From: Pseudomonadota bacterium
GTDB taxonomy: Bacteria > Desulfobacterota > Desulfarculia > Desulfarculales > Desulfarculaceae
DNA length: 64,000 nucleotides
Direction of reading: 5' to 3'
NCBI GenBank assembly: GCA_018896025.1
Contig: JAHIND010000034.1
Span: forward strand, 1-64,000
How positions within the stretch are numbered: position 1 is the stretch's first letter; each line of letters opens with the position of its first letter. The position numbers and the translations under genes were made by a program. Below are positions 29,116 to 39,282 of this stretch, one piece after another. The notes below the pieces were generated by a model. It did not search any database. It was not told the origin of the DNA and saw only the letters and a program-made list of their open reading frames with translations.

Positions 29116-29143
29116 TGATTCCCCGTCCCGGAGCGATATGATA
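29116..29143 (+). promoter_or_regulatory. Likely promoter of xerC-hslVU
   Basis: TTGATT (29116-29121) and TATGAT (29138-29143) are 16 bases apart, with AAAGGAGG at 29191-29198 before the xerC start. Confidence 0.45.
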
Positions 29144-29213
29144 TTGTTTTTCATATTGCAGCCCAACGGCTTAGGGTCCCTGGGGCGGCAAAAGGAGGCG
29201 AGCGCGCAGCAAG

Positions 29214-30161
29214 GTGGAAAACCGGCTGAAAGCCTTTGAAAGCTACCTGGCCGAGGGAGCGGGGGCGGCGGCGCTTACCAGCGCGGCCTACCGGCGCGAC
29301 GTGGGCGAGTTCGCGGCTTTTTTGGAGGCGTCCCGGCCTGGTTGGGACTGGCCCTCGGTGAGTGAGAATGATGTCTTGGCCTGGATGGCCCAGGGGCTAA
29401 AGACCAAGAAGCGCTCCACCATGGCCCGCAAGCTCATGAGCCTCAGGAAGTTTTTTGATTTTTTGCTGAGCCGGGAAGAGATAGCCGCCAACCCGGCCCG
29501 GCAGGTGAAGCCGCCCCGCCAGGGACGCCACCTGCCGCCTCGCCTGAGCGTGGACGAGGCCTTTCACTTGGTGCAAGGCCCGGCGCGGGAGATGGACGGC
29601 AAGGAGCTGTCCTCCACCCAGCGGGCGGCGGCGTTCAGGGACATGGCCATGCTGGAGCTCATGTACTCCAGCGGCCTTCGGGTCAGCGAGTTGGTCGGCC
29701 TGGACACGGGGCACCTTCGCCTGGACCTGGCCCTGGCCAGGGTGGTGGACGGCAAGGGCGGCCGGGAGCGCTGGGTGCCGGTGGGCGGCCGGGCCATGGA
29801 TGCGCTCAAAAACTACTTGTCTTCGCGGGCCGAGCTGGCCCCCCCGGGCGTGGAGCAGGAAGCCCTGTTCCTGAACCAAAAGGGCGGGCGCATCACCCAG
29901 CGCAGCGTGCAGCGTCTGGTGGCCCGTTTCGCGGGCGAGCTAAGCGCCGGACGCAAGCTCAGCCCGCACGCCCTGCGCCACGCCATGGCCACCCACCTCT
30001 TGGAGGGCGGGGCGGACCTCAGGTCGGTGCAGGAGATGCTGGGGCACAAGAGCCTCAGCACGACTCAAAAATACACCCACCTTACGGTGGACCACCTGCT
30101 GAAGGTCTACGACCAGGCCCACCCCAGGGCCCACGAGGCAGGCGGCGAGGAGGATAAATAA
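29214..30161 (+). CDS. xerC: Tyrosine recombinase XerC/XerD
   Basis: A 315-residue site-specific recombinase for resolving chromosome dimers. An N-terminal SAM-like core-binding domain (residues 1-90) precedes the catalytic domain with the R-H-R-Y set: Arg in SSGLRVSELVGL, HALRHAMATHLL, GHKSLSTT and the nucleophile Tyr in KYTHL. Length is standard. GTG 29214 is the likely start, although AAAGGAGG is about 15 bases ahead. hslV follows at once, the same order as codV-clpQ-clpY in Bacillus. Confidence 0.93.
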   Translation: MENRLKAFESYLAEGAGAAALTSAAYRRDVGEFAAFLEASRPGWDWPSVSENDVLAWMAQGLKTKKRSTMARKLMSLRKFFDFLLSREEIAANPARQVKPPRQGRHLPPRLSVDEAFHLVQGPAREMDGKELSSTQRAAAFRDMAMLELMYSSGLRVSELVGLDTGHLRLDLALARVVDGKGGRERWVPVGGRAMDALKNYLSSRAELAPPGVEQEALFLNQKGGRITQRSVQRLVARFAGELSAGRKLSPHALRHAMATHLLEGGADLRSVQEMLGHKSLSTTQKYTHLTVDHLLKVYDQAHPRAHEAGGEEDK

Positions 30162-30701
30162 GTGTCCACTCCCCAGATGCGCGGCACCACGGTACTGGCC
30201 ATCATGTATGGCGGTGGGGTGGTCATGGCCGCCGACGGCCAGGTGACCTTGGGCAACACGGTGATGAAGGCCACCGCCAACAAGTTGCGGCGTTTGTATC
30301 ACGACCAGGTGCTGGCCGGGTTCGCCGGGGCCACGGCCGACGCCTTCACCCTGTTCGAACGTTTGGAGAGCAAGCTGGAGGCCTACGCCGGCAACCTGAC
30401 CCGTGCCGCCGTGGAGTTGGCCAAGGACTGGCGCACCGACAAGGTGCTCAGGCAGCTGGAGGCCCTGCTCTTGGCCGCGGACAAGGAGAAGCTCCTGATC
30501 ATCTCCGGCTCGGGTGACGTGATCGATCCGGAGGAGGGCATCGCGGCCATCGGTTCGGGCGGGCCCTTTGCCCTGGCCGCGGCACGGGCCCTGGTGAAGA
30601 ACACCACCTTGGGCCCCGAGGAGATCGCCCGCGAGGCCATGCGCATCGCGGCGGATATCTGCATTTACACCAACCACCAAGTGAAGGTGGAGAGCCTATA
30701 A
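30162..30701 (+). CDS. hslV: ATP-dependent protease peptidase subunit HslV
   Basis: A 179-residue proteasome-like peptidase. After an eight-residue propeptide (MSTPQMRG) the catalytic Thr begins TTVLAIMYGGG; AADGQVTLGNTVMK and GSGGPFALAAARAL are conserved HslV stretches. It forms the double hexamer capped by HslU. GTG 30162 is the start, immediately after the xerC stop. hslU follows without gap. Confidence 0.97.
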   Translation: MSTPQMRGTTVLAIMYGGGVVMAADGQVTLGNTVMKATANKLRRLYHDQVLAGFAGATADAFTLFERLESKLEAYAGNLTRAAVELAKDWRTDKVLRQLEALLLAADKEKLLIISGSGDVIDPEEGIAAIGSGGPFALAAARALVKNTTLGPEEIAREAMRIAADICIYTNHQVKVESL

Positions 30702-32069
<1,368 letters not shown>

Positions 32070-32079
32070 GAAGAGAAAC

Positions 32080-32973
32080 ATGGCTTCCATAGACCCCAAA
32101 ATAACCGCCCAGACCCTCATCGAGGCGCTGCCCTACATCCGGCGGTTCGCCGGGCAGACCGTGGTGGTCAAGTACGGCGGCCACGCCATGGTGGACGAGG
32201 CCCTCAAGGAGAGCTTCGCCCTGAACGTGATCCTCTTGCGGGCGGTGGGCATCTACCCGGTGGTGGTGCACGGCGGCGGGCCCCAGATAGGCCAGCTATT
32301 AAAGCGCTTGGACATCGCCTGCGAGTTCATCGACGGCATGCGGGTCACCAGCCCCGAGGTCATGGACGTGGTGCAGATGGTCCTGGTAGGCCAGGTCAAC
32401 GCCAGTATCGTGGGGCTGATCAACAAGCACGGCGGCCGGGCGGTGGGGCTCAACGGACACGACGGCGGGCTGATCAAGGCCACCAAGATGCAGATGACCC
32501 GCAAGGGACTGCCCGCGGATCAGCCGCCGGAGATCATCGACCTGGGCCTGGTGGGCCAGGTGGAGGCGGTGGACGCCCAGGTGCTGCACGCCCTGGAGCA
32601 CGGCAACTTCATCCCGGTGATCGCCCCGGTGGGGGTGGGACCGGACGGCGAGTCGTTCAACATCAACGCCGACCTGGTGGCCGCGGCGGTGGCCAGCCGC
32701 CTGCGGGTGGCCAAGCTGATCATGATGACCGACACCCCCGGCGTTTTGGACGGCGAGGGCAAGCTCATCAGCTCCATGACCGCGGCCAAGGCCGAGGAGC
32801 TTAAAAAGAGCGGGGTCATCGCCGGAGGTATGATCCCCAAGGTGGGCTGCTGCCTGGACGCCCTGGAGGCCGGGGTGGAGCGGGCTCACATCGTCGACGG
32901 CCGGGTGCCCAACGCGCTGCTGTTGGAGGTGTTCACCGACCAAGGGGTGGGCACGGTGTTCAGCGCACGCTGA
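32080..32973 (+). CDS. argB: Acetylglutamate kinase
   Basis: A 297-residue amino-acid kinase that phosphorylates N-acetylglutamate in arginine synthesis. VVKYGGHAM (ATP site), VVHGGGPQI (acetylglutamate site) and GMIPKVGCCLDALEAG are visible. The N-terminal helix (QTLIEALPYIRRF) is the one that builds the hexameric, arginine-inhibited form. Ten bases after hslU; first gene of an arg run that lacks argC and argJ here. Confidence 0.97.
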   Translation: MASIDPKITAQTLIEALPYIRRFAGQTVVVKYGGHAMVDEALKESFALNVILLRAVGIYPVVVHGGGPQIGQLLKRLDIACEFIDGMRVTSPEVMDVVQMVLVGQVNASIVGLINKHGGRAVGLNGHDGGLIKATKMQMTRKGLPADQPPEIIDLGLVGQVEAVDAQVLHALEHGNFIPVIAPVGVGPDGESFNINADLVAAAVASRLRVAKLIMMTDTPGVLDGEGKLISSMTAAKAEELKKSGVIAGGMIPKVGCCLDALEAGVERAHIVDGRVPNALLLEVFTDQGVGTVFSAR

Positions 32974-33115
32974 GGCCGCTGGTCACCACGAGCGCAAAAG
33001 CCGGTATCATAAGTCATGGGTGGGAATTAATTCTGATGAACCAAAAACGACGATAAAGCCGCGCGCCTGTGGAAGCAGTAGATTCAAGATTTCGTTTGCA
33101 GATCAGGAGCTAGAT

Positions 33116-34297
33116 ATGGACGCGGCAAAACTTATCGATAAATACGTGATGAACACCTACGGCCGGGCCCCCATCACCTTTGTGCAGGGCGAGGGCTGCC
33201 AGCTTTGGGACCATCAGGGCAATCAATACACCGACTTTTTGGCCGGCATCGCGGTGGTGAACCTGGGCCACGCCCACCCCGAGGTGACCAAGGCCATTTG
33301 CCAGCAGGCGGCCAAGCTGGTGCACGTGAGTAATCTCTACTACACCGAGCCCCAGGCCAGGGTGGCCGAGCTTTTGGTGGATAACTCCTTTGCCGACAAG
33401 GTGTTCTTCTGCAACTCCGGGGCCGAGGCCAACGAGGGCGCCCTCAAGCTGGCCCGGCTGTGGGGCAAGGAGAAGATGAACGGGGCCTTCACCATCATCA
33501 CCATGGAGCGCTCTTTCCACGGCCGGACCCTGGGCACCCTTTCGGCCACCGGTCAGGACAAGATCCAGAAGGGTTACGACCCCCTGGTGCCCCGCTTCAA
33601 ACATGTGCCCTACGGCGACCTGGAGGCGGTGAAGGCCGCCTGGGACGACAACGTATGCGCCGTCCTGGTGGAGCCGGTGTTGGGCGAGGGCGGGGTGGTG
33701 GTTCCCCCGGAGGGCTATCTGCCCGGCCTGCGCGAGTTGTGCGACAGCCACGGGGCCCTGTTGATGTTCGACGAGGTGCAGACCGGCCTGGGCCGCACCG
33801 GCAAGCTGTTCGCCTACGAGCACTTCGGGGTGAAGCCGCACGTGATGACCCTGGCCAAGGCCCTGGCCAACGGCCTGCCCGCCGGGGCGGTCTTGGCCGA
33901 CGCCGAGGCGGCCTCCATGTTCGGGCCGGGATCCCACGCCACCACCTTTGGGGCCGGGCCGGTGGTCATGGCCGCTTCCGGGGTGGTGCTGGACCAACTG
34001 ATCAACGGCGGGCTGGTGGAGCACGCCGAGGAAACCGGTCTGTATTTTAAGACTCAACTGGAGGGCCTGGCCGCCAAGTACCCCGAGGTGGTCATCCAGG
34101 TGCGCGGCCTGGGTCTGCTGTTGGGCCTGGCTTTGAACCAGGCGGCCGGTCCTCTGGTGGCCCGGCTGAGGGATATGGGCTACATTGTGGGTGCCGCTCA
34201 GGATACGGTGGTCCGCTTTGCGCCGCCTTTGGTGGTGAACCAAGGCGACATCGACGGATTGGTGGCGGCCCTGGACCAGGCGCTGGCCGAGTGCTGA
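33116..34297 (+). CDS. argD: Acetylornithine aminotransferase
   Basis: A 393-residue PLP enzyme of class III that makes N-acetylornithine. FFCNSGAEANEGALKLAR (phosphate-binding turn), FHGRTLGTLSATGQ and LMFDEVQTGLGRTGKLFAYEHF lead to the PLP lysine in MTLAKALANGLPAGAVL. The start at ATG 33116 behind CAGGAGC fits the family; the open frame begins further upstream without a ribosome site. About 140 bases without recognised features separate it from argB. Confidence 0.96.
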   Translation: MDAAKLIDKYVMNTYGRAPITFVQGEGCQLWDHQGNQYTDFLAGIAVVNLGHAHPEVTKAICQQAAKLVHVSNLYYTEPQARVAELLVDNSFADKVFFCNSGAEANEGALKLARLWGKEKMNGAFTIITMERSFHGRTLGTLSATGQDKIQKGYDPLVPRFKHVPYGDLEAVKAAWDDNVCAVLVEPVLGEGGVVVPPEGYLPGLRELCDSHGALLMFDEVQTGLGRTGKLFAYEHFGVKPHVMTLAKALANGLPAGAVLADAEAASMFGPGSHATTFGAGPVVMAASGVVLDQLINGGLVEHAEETGLYFKTQLEGLAAKYPEVVIQVRGLGLLLGLALNQAAGPLVARLRDMGYIVGAAQDTVVRFAPPLVVNQGDIDGLVAALDQALAEC

Positions 34298-34347
34298 GCA
34301 AGACCAACACGCCGGGCTACGGCTAAACTTGATAAGTGATCTTAAAA

Positions 34348-35277
34348 ATGCACCTTAAGACCAAACACTTGCTGACGATTAGAGACCTGGACTCCACGGA
34401 GGTCCGGGACCTGGTGGGGCGGGCCGCCGAGCTGAAGGCCGCTTTGAAAGGCGGGGGGCACCAAAAATCCCTGGCCGGCAAGAGCGTGGCCCTGATCTTT
34501 GACAAGCCCTCCACCCGCACCAGGGTCTCCTTCGAGGTGGGCGTGGCCCAGTTGGGCGGCAAGCCCCTGTTCATGACTTCCCGGGACAGCCAACTGGGCC
34601 GCGACGAGCCCTTGAAGGACACCGCCCGGGTGATGAGCCGCTACGTGGACGCCATGGTGGTGCGCACCTTCGGCCAGAACGTGGTCAAGGATTTAGCCCA
34701 CTGGGGCAGCGTGCCGGTGATCAACGCGCTCACCGACCGCTACCATCCCTGCCAGGTGCTCAGCGACCTGTTGACCGTGCGCGAGCACCTGGGACGCTTG
34801 CAGGGGCTCACCTACGCCTGGCTGGGCGACGGCAACAACATGGCCCATTCCTGGCTGGAGGCCGCCGCAGCTCTGCAACTGGAACTGCGCCTGGCCTGCC
34901 CGCCGGATTTCATGCCCCACGAGGACATCGTGGCCCATGCCCGGGAGCAGGGGGCCCAGATAACCTTGACCCATGATCCCCGCGAGGCCATCACCGGGGC
35001 CCAGGTGGTGAACACCGACGTTTGGGCCTCCATGGGCCAGGAGGATCAGGCCGGCGAACGACGCCGGGCATTTGAAGGATTTACCCTGGACGCGGGGTTG
35101 TTGTCCCTGGCCGATCCCGCGGCCATTGTGCTACATTGTCTACCCGCCCACCGGGGCGAGGAAATCAGCGAAGAAGTCCTGGAAGGGCCCCAATCGGTGG
35201 TTTGGGACCAGGCGGAAAACCGCCTGCACATGCAAAAAGCCATTATGGAAGCCCTCCTGGCTCCGCAAGTGAGTTGA
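34348..35277 (+). CDS. argF: Ornithine carbamoyltransferase
   Basis: About 309 residues; joins carbamoyl phosphate and ornithine to citrulline. The carbamoyl phosphate motif STRTR is at residues 55-59, ALTDRYHPCQVLSDLLT holds the HPxQ element, and HCLPAHRGEEI the ornithine-side cysteine. ATG 34348 gives the usual N-terminus KHLLTIRDL; GTG 34336 is open too and neither has a clear ribosome site. Confidence 0.96.
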   Translation: MHLKTKHLLTIRDLDSTEVRDLVGRAAELKAALKGGGHQKSLAGKSVALIFDKPSTRTRVSFEVGVAQLGGKPLFMTSRDSQLGRDEPLKDTARVMSRYVDAMVVRTFGQNVVKDLAHWGSVPVINALTDRYHPCQVLSDLLTVREHLGRLQGLTYAWLGDGNNMAHSWLEAAAALQLELRLACPPDFMPHEDIVAHAREQGAQITLTHDPREAITGAQVVNTDVWASMGQEDQAGERRRAFEGFTLDAGLLSLADPAAIVLHCLPAHRGEEISEEVLEGPQSVVWDQAENRLHMQKAIMEALLAPQVS

Positions 35278-35282
35278 AAGCC

Positions 35283-36497
35283 ATGAACAAAGACATAAAA
35301 AAGGTGGTATTGGCCTATTCCGGCGGCCTGGACACCTCCATCATCCTCAAGTGGCTCATCGAAACCTATGACTGCGAAGTGGTGGCCTACGTGGCCGACC
35401 TGGGTCAGGGCGAAGAGTTGGAGGAGGCCCGCAAGAAGGGCTTGGCCACCGGAGCCAGCGAAGTCATCGTGGACGACCTCACCGAGGAGTTCGTGCGCGA
35501 CTACGTGTTCCCCGCCTTCAGGGCCGGAGCCATCTACGAGACCCAATACCTGCTGGGCACCAGCCTGGCCCGACCGGTGATAGCCAAGGGCCAGGTGGCC
35601 GCGGCGCTCAAGACCGGGTCCGATGCGGTGAGCCACGGGGCAACCGGCAAGGGCAACGACCAAGTGCGCTTCGAGCTTTCCTACCAGGCCCTGGCCCCGG
35701 AGCTGGCCATCATCGCCCCTTGGCGCGAGTGGGACATGAATTCGCGCGAGGCCCTGATGGACTACGCCAAGAAGCACGGCATCCCCGTGCCGGTGACCAA
35801 GGCCAAGCCCTACAGCAGCGACCGCAACATCCTGCACATCTCCTTTGAGGGCGGCATCCTGGAAGACCCCTGGGCCGCGCCCCCGGAGGATATGTTCGTC
35901 TTGAGCGTCTCTCCCCAGAACGCCCCGGACAAGCCCGAGGATCTGGTCCTGGATTTCGACAAAGGCGACGCGGTGGCCCTGGACGGTGAAAAGCTTTCTC
36001 CGGCCAAGCTGTTGGCCCGGCTGAACCAGTTGGGCGGCAAGCACGGCATCGGCCGGGTGGACATGGTGGAGAACCGCTACGTGGGCATGAAGAGCCGCGG
36101 CGTGTACGAGACTCCCGGCGGCACCATCCTCCGGGCCGGGCACCTGGCCCTGGAGACCCTGTGCCTGGACCGCGAGGTGTTGCGCATTCGCGATGGCCTG
36201 CTGCCCCGCTACAGCGACCTTATCTACAACGGCTACTGGTTCAGCCCGGAGATGGAGCTGTTGCAGTCCATGATGGACAAGGCCCAGGAGCCGGTGTGCG
36301 GCGAGGTGGCCTTGCAACTCTACAAGGGCAACATCACGGTCATGGGGCGGCGTTCGCCCAACAGCCTGTACAGGCCGGATATCGCCACCTTTGAGGCGGA
36401 CACGGTATACGACCAGGCCGACGCCACCGGCTTCATCCGGCTCAACGCACTGCGCCTGCGCATCCGCCACGCCCTGGATCAGGCTAAGAAAGGCTAA
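35283..36497 (+). CDS. argG: Argininosuccinate synthase
   Basis: A 404-residue enzyme that condenses citrulline and aspartate with ATP. The P-loop AYSGGLDTSI is at residues 11-20; GKGNDQVRFELS and the C-terminal synthetase domain (MKSRGVYETPGG) are complete. ATG 35283 lies five bases after the argF stop, so the two are surely co-translated. Confidence 0.97.
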   Translation: MNKDIKKVVLAYSGGLDTSIILKWLIETYDCEVVAYVADLGQGEELEEARKKGLATGASEVIVDDLTEEFVRDYVFPAFRAGAIYETQYLLGTSLARPVIAKGQVAAALKTGSDAVSHGATGKGNDQVRFELSYQALAPELAIIAPWREWDMNSREALMDYAKKHGIPVPVTKAKPYSSDRNILHISFEGGILEDPWAAPPEDMFVLSVSPQNAPDKPEDLVLDFDKGDAVALDGEKLSPAKLLARLNQLGGKHGIGRVDMVENRYVGMKSRGVYETPGGTILRAGHLALETLCLDREVLRIRDGLLPRYSDLIYNGYWFSPEMELLQSMMDKAQEPVCGEVALQLYKGNITVMGRRSPNSLYRPDIATFEADTVYDQADATGFIRLNALRLRIRHALDQAKKG

Positions 36498-36508
36498 TCG
36501 GCCGGTTC

Positions 36509-37927
36509 ATGAGCGAGAGCAAGGGCAAAAGACTCTGGGGCGGCCGCTTCGGCCAGGGCCCCCACGAGTTTATGGAGCGCATCAACGCTTCCATCGGCGT
36601 GGACAAACGTCTGTACCTCCAGGACGTCCGGGGCTCCCAGGCCCACGCGGCCATGCTGGCCCGCCAGGGCATCCTTAGCGCCCATGACGCCGAGAAGATC
36701 ATCGCCGGCCTGGACCAGGTGAGGGCGGAGATCGAGGACGGCAAGATGGAGTGGTCCGATTCCCTGGAGGACATCCACACCCACGTGGAGATGCGCCTCA
36801 AGGAGATAATCGGCGACGCCGCCGGACGCCTGCACACCGCCCGTTCGCGCAACGACCAAGTGGCTACCGACCTGCGCCTGTGGGTCATGGACGCCTGCCG
36901 GGAGATCGACGCGGCGCTGCTGAACTTCCAACGGGCCCTGGTGAGCCGGGCCGAGGAGCACCTCGGGGTGATCATGCCCGGCTACACCCACCTGCAGCGG
37001 GCCCAGCCGGTGCTGCTCTCGCACCACCTGTTGGCCTACGTGGAGATGGCCTGGCGCGACCGGGCCCGCCTGGCCGATTGCCTGGGGCGCGTTTCGGTGC
37101 TGCCCCTGGGCGCGGCCGCCCTGGCGGGCACCAGCTTCGCCCTGGACCCGGCCTCGGTGGCCGACGAGCTGGGCTTCACCGGGGTGTTCGCCAACTCCCT
37201 GGACGCGGTGAGCGACCGCGACTTCGCGGCCGAGTTCCTTTTCACCCTGAGCCTGATCCAGGTGCACCTCAGCCGTTTGGCCGAGGAGTTGGTGCTGTGG
37301 TCCTCCATGGAGTTCGGCTTCGTCTCCCTGAGCGACGCCTTTGCCACCGGCAGCTCCATAATGCCCCAGAAGAAAAATCCCGATGCCGCCGAGCTGGTGC
37401 GGGGCAAGACCGGGCGGGTGCTGGGCGATCTCATAGGCCTGCTCACCGTGCTCAAGGGTCTGCCCCTGGCCTACAACAAGGACCTGCAGGAAGACAAGGA
37501 GCCGGTGTTCGACGCCTTTGACACCGTGCTGGACAGTCTGCTGGTCATGGCCCCCATGATCGAAACTCTGCACGTGCACGCCGAGCGCATGGAAATGGCG
37601 GTGCGCCACGGGTTTTTGAACGCCACCGAGCTGGCCGACTACCTTGCCGCCAGGGGGGTTCCCTTCCGGGTGGCCCACGAGGTGGCGGGCAAGGCGGTGC
37701 GTTTGGCCGAGGAGCGCGTGTGCACCCTGGAAGACCTAACTGACGAAGATCACGCCCGTTTGTGCGAAGGGCTTGAGGTTGAGCTGGATGACGGGTTAAA
37801 ACAAGCCCTGGACCCTGCCCGTGCGGTGGACCGGAGGATATCCCCCGGCGGCACCTCACGGCAAAACGTGGAAGCAGCCCTCAAGGAGGCGAGGAAGCGG
37901 TTATGGCCAAAAGGCTCAGAGCAGTAG
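36509..37927 (+). CDS. argH: Argininosuccinate lyase
   Basis: A 472-residue member of the fumarase/aspartase superfamily that releases arginine and fumarate. WGGRFGQGPHEFMERINASI opens the protein, THLQRAQPVLLSHHLLAY is the middle conserved block and GSSIMPQKKNPD the superfamily signature loop with the catalytic serine. The stop overlaps the start of the following lipoprotein gene by 25 bases. Confidence 0.97.
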   Translation: MSESKGKRLWGGRFGQGPHEFMERINASIGVDKRLYLQDVRGSQAHAAMLARQGILSAHDAEKIIAGLDQVRAEIEDGKMEWSDSLEDIHTHVEMRLKEIIGDAAGRLHTARSRNDQVATDLRLWVMDACREIDAALLNFQRALVSRAEEHLGVIMPGYTHLQRAQPVLLSHHLLAYVEMAWRDRARLADCLGRVSVLPLGAAALAGTSFALDPASVADELGFTGVFANSLDAVSDRDFAAEFLFTLSLIQVHLSRLAEELVLWSSMEFGFVSLSDAFATGSSIMPQKKNPDAAELVRGKTGRVLGDLIGLLTVLKGLPLAYNKDLQEDKEPVFDAFDTVLDSLLVMAPMIETLHVHAERMEMAVRHGFLNATELADYLAARGVPFRVAHEVAGKAVRLAEERVCTLEDLTDEDHARLCEGLEVELDDGLKQALDPARAVDRRISPGGTSRQNVEAALKEARKRLWPKGSEQ

Positions 37928-38961
37928 CGCTACTATTGGTTATTTCGGCGGCGGTCTTTTCCGTCGCTTGCGGGGTGAAATCCAATCCCATCCCTTCCTC
38001 GCGGCTTATTCCGGCCACCCCCGCCCATGTGGTGCTGAAGCCCACCGGCGAGGGCATGCTGATCAGCTTCAACATCCCCGCCGCGCCCACCCCGTCCCGG
38101 GCGGTGGAGGAGATCAAGATCTACTATGGCTATCTGCCCCTGACCGGCGACCCGGCCTGCCCGCCGTGCCCGCCGCGTTTGCGCAAGTCCTACGACTTCA
38201 CCCTGCAAAAGGGCAAGAGCAAGGTGGACCCCATGGAGGGCGGCCGCTTCTCCTATCTGGACGCCGCGGCTCCCCTGAACATGGAAGCGGTGTATCAGGT
38301 GGTCTTGATCGACACCTCGGGCCGGGTCAGCAAGCCTTCGCCCCTGGTGCGCATGCCGCGCCTGGTGCTCGCCGCCGCGCCTTTGAACCTTAAGGTGACC
38401 TCCGGCGACAACGAGGTGATCCTGGCCTGGGATGAGGTCAAGGTCTCGGCCAAGGGCGACAAGCTCAGCGACATCTCCGGCTACGTGGTGGTGCGCAAGG
38501 GCCCCGAGGGCACCAAGCAGCTCAACGAGCGCCCCTTGACCATGGCCATGCTCAAGGACCAGACCGTGGTCAACGGCAAGGACTACTCCTATCAGATATT
38601 CGCCACCCGGGCCTACCGGGACAAGCACCTGCCCGGCCAGGGCAGCCACTGGGCCAAGGCCACGCCCAAGGACATGAAGCCCCCGGCGCCGCCCAGCGAC
38701 CTGGCCGGAGCCAGCGCCAACGACGGCATCTATCTGCGCTACACCCCCAGCCCGGACCGCGACGTGGCCGGCTACCATGTGTACCGCAAGGCCAAGGGCG
38801 GCCAGTGGACCAAGATCAGCGAATCGCTGGTGGTGGAGAACGTATTCATCGACAAGAACGTGAAGCCGGACAAGGTCTACTACTACCGGGTGCAGGCCCA
38901 GGACGAGGCCGGCAACCTCAGCCAGTTCAGCGAGGTGATGGACATAGTGCATCTCCCATAA
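37903..38961 (+). CDS. Fibronectin type III lipoprotein
   Basis: A 352-residue exported protein. Signal peptide MAKRLRAVALLLVISAAVF ends in lipobox SVAC, and the mature N-terminus reads CGVKSNPIPS. Three beta-rich segments of about 100 residues follow, the last one clearly fibronectin type III (AGYHVYRKAKGGQWTKI, then YYYRVQAQDEAGNLSQFS). Probable role: envelope surface or periplasmic binding. It lies between argH and lysA; in many proteobacteria a tiny lipoprotein with a CG-K-GP start (LptM) sits before lysA-dapF. Whether this is a grown counterpart is speculation. Confidence 0.85.
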   Translation: MAKRLRAVALLLVISAAVFSVACGVKSNPIPSSRLIPATPAHVVLKPTGEGMLISFNIPAAPTPSRAVEEIKIYYGYLPLTGDPACPPCPPRLRKSYDFTLQKGKSKVDPMEGGRFSYLDAAAPLNMEAVYQVVLIDTSGRVSKPSPLVRMPRLVLAAAPLNLKVTSGDNEVILAWDEVKVSAKGDKLSDISGYVVVRKGPEGTKQLNERPLTMAMLKDQTVVNGKDYSYQIFATRAYRDKHLPGQGSHWAKATPKDMKPPAPPSDLAGASANDGIYLRYTPSPDRDVAGYHVYRKAKGGQWTKISESLVVENVFIDKNVKPDKVYYYRVQAQDEAGNLSQFSEVMDIVHLP

Positions 38962-39282
38962 GCTCTACTTGGGTGATGGGCTTGACAAAAGCAAAACTTT
39001 AAGCATATTTATCAACAATGGCCGCCGATCTTCGGCGGGCGTGCCGCTGCCCCGAATCTCGGGGCGCGGCCCTGATTTGAAAGCGGCGGTAGAACAATGG
39101 CACCGAGCCGGAATAAAATGAAACCCAAAGCCGGGGGCCGGCGAAAAAAGGCCTCATGGTTACGGTTGCCGGACGACGGGTGCGCGCCGCGCCGCGATTA
39201 AGCCTGGGCCACCCCGGCCCTGATTCCATAAAAGACGGCGGCCCCTCAACCAACAACACCAGCATTATGCGGCTGTTAGACT
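38962..39282. other. lysA leader region
   Basis: 320 bases without an assigned gene. It holds a likely promoter at its start, then GC-rich hairpins (GCCGCCGA/TCGGCGGG at about 39021-39040 and GCCCCGA/TCGGGGC just after), and a 34-codon open frame at 39097-39201 rich in lysine codons. No known lysine riboswitch pattern was recognised. See the finding on the possible leader peptide. Confidence 0.5.
38982..39011 (+). promoter_or_regulatory. Likely promoter of the lysA-dap operon
   Basis: TTGACA (38982-38987) is followed by TATTTA (39006-39011) at 18 bases or CATATT at 16. It implies a leader of about 265 bases. Confidence 0.5.

Noticed and set aside
38962..39282. Lysine riboswitch upstream of lysA
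   Set aside because: The five-helix layout of the known lysine riboswitch could not be traced; only short separate hairpins are seen.
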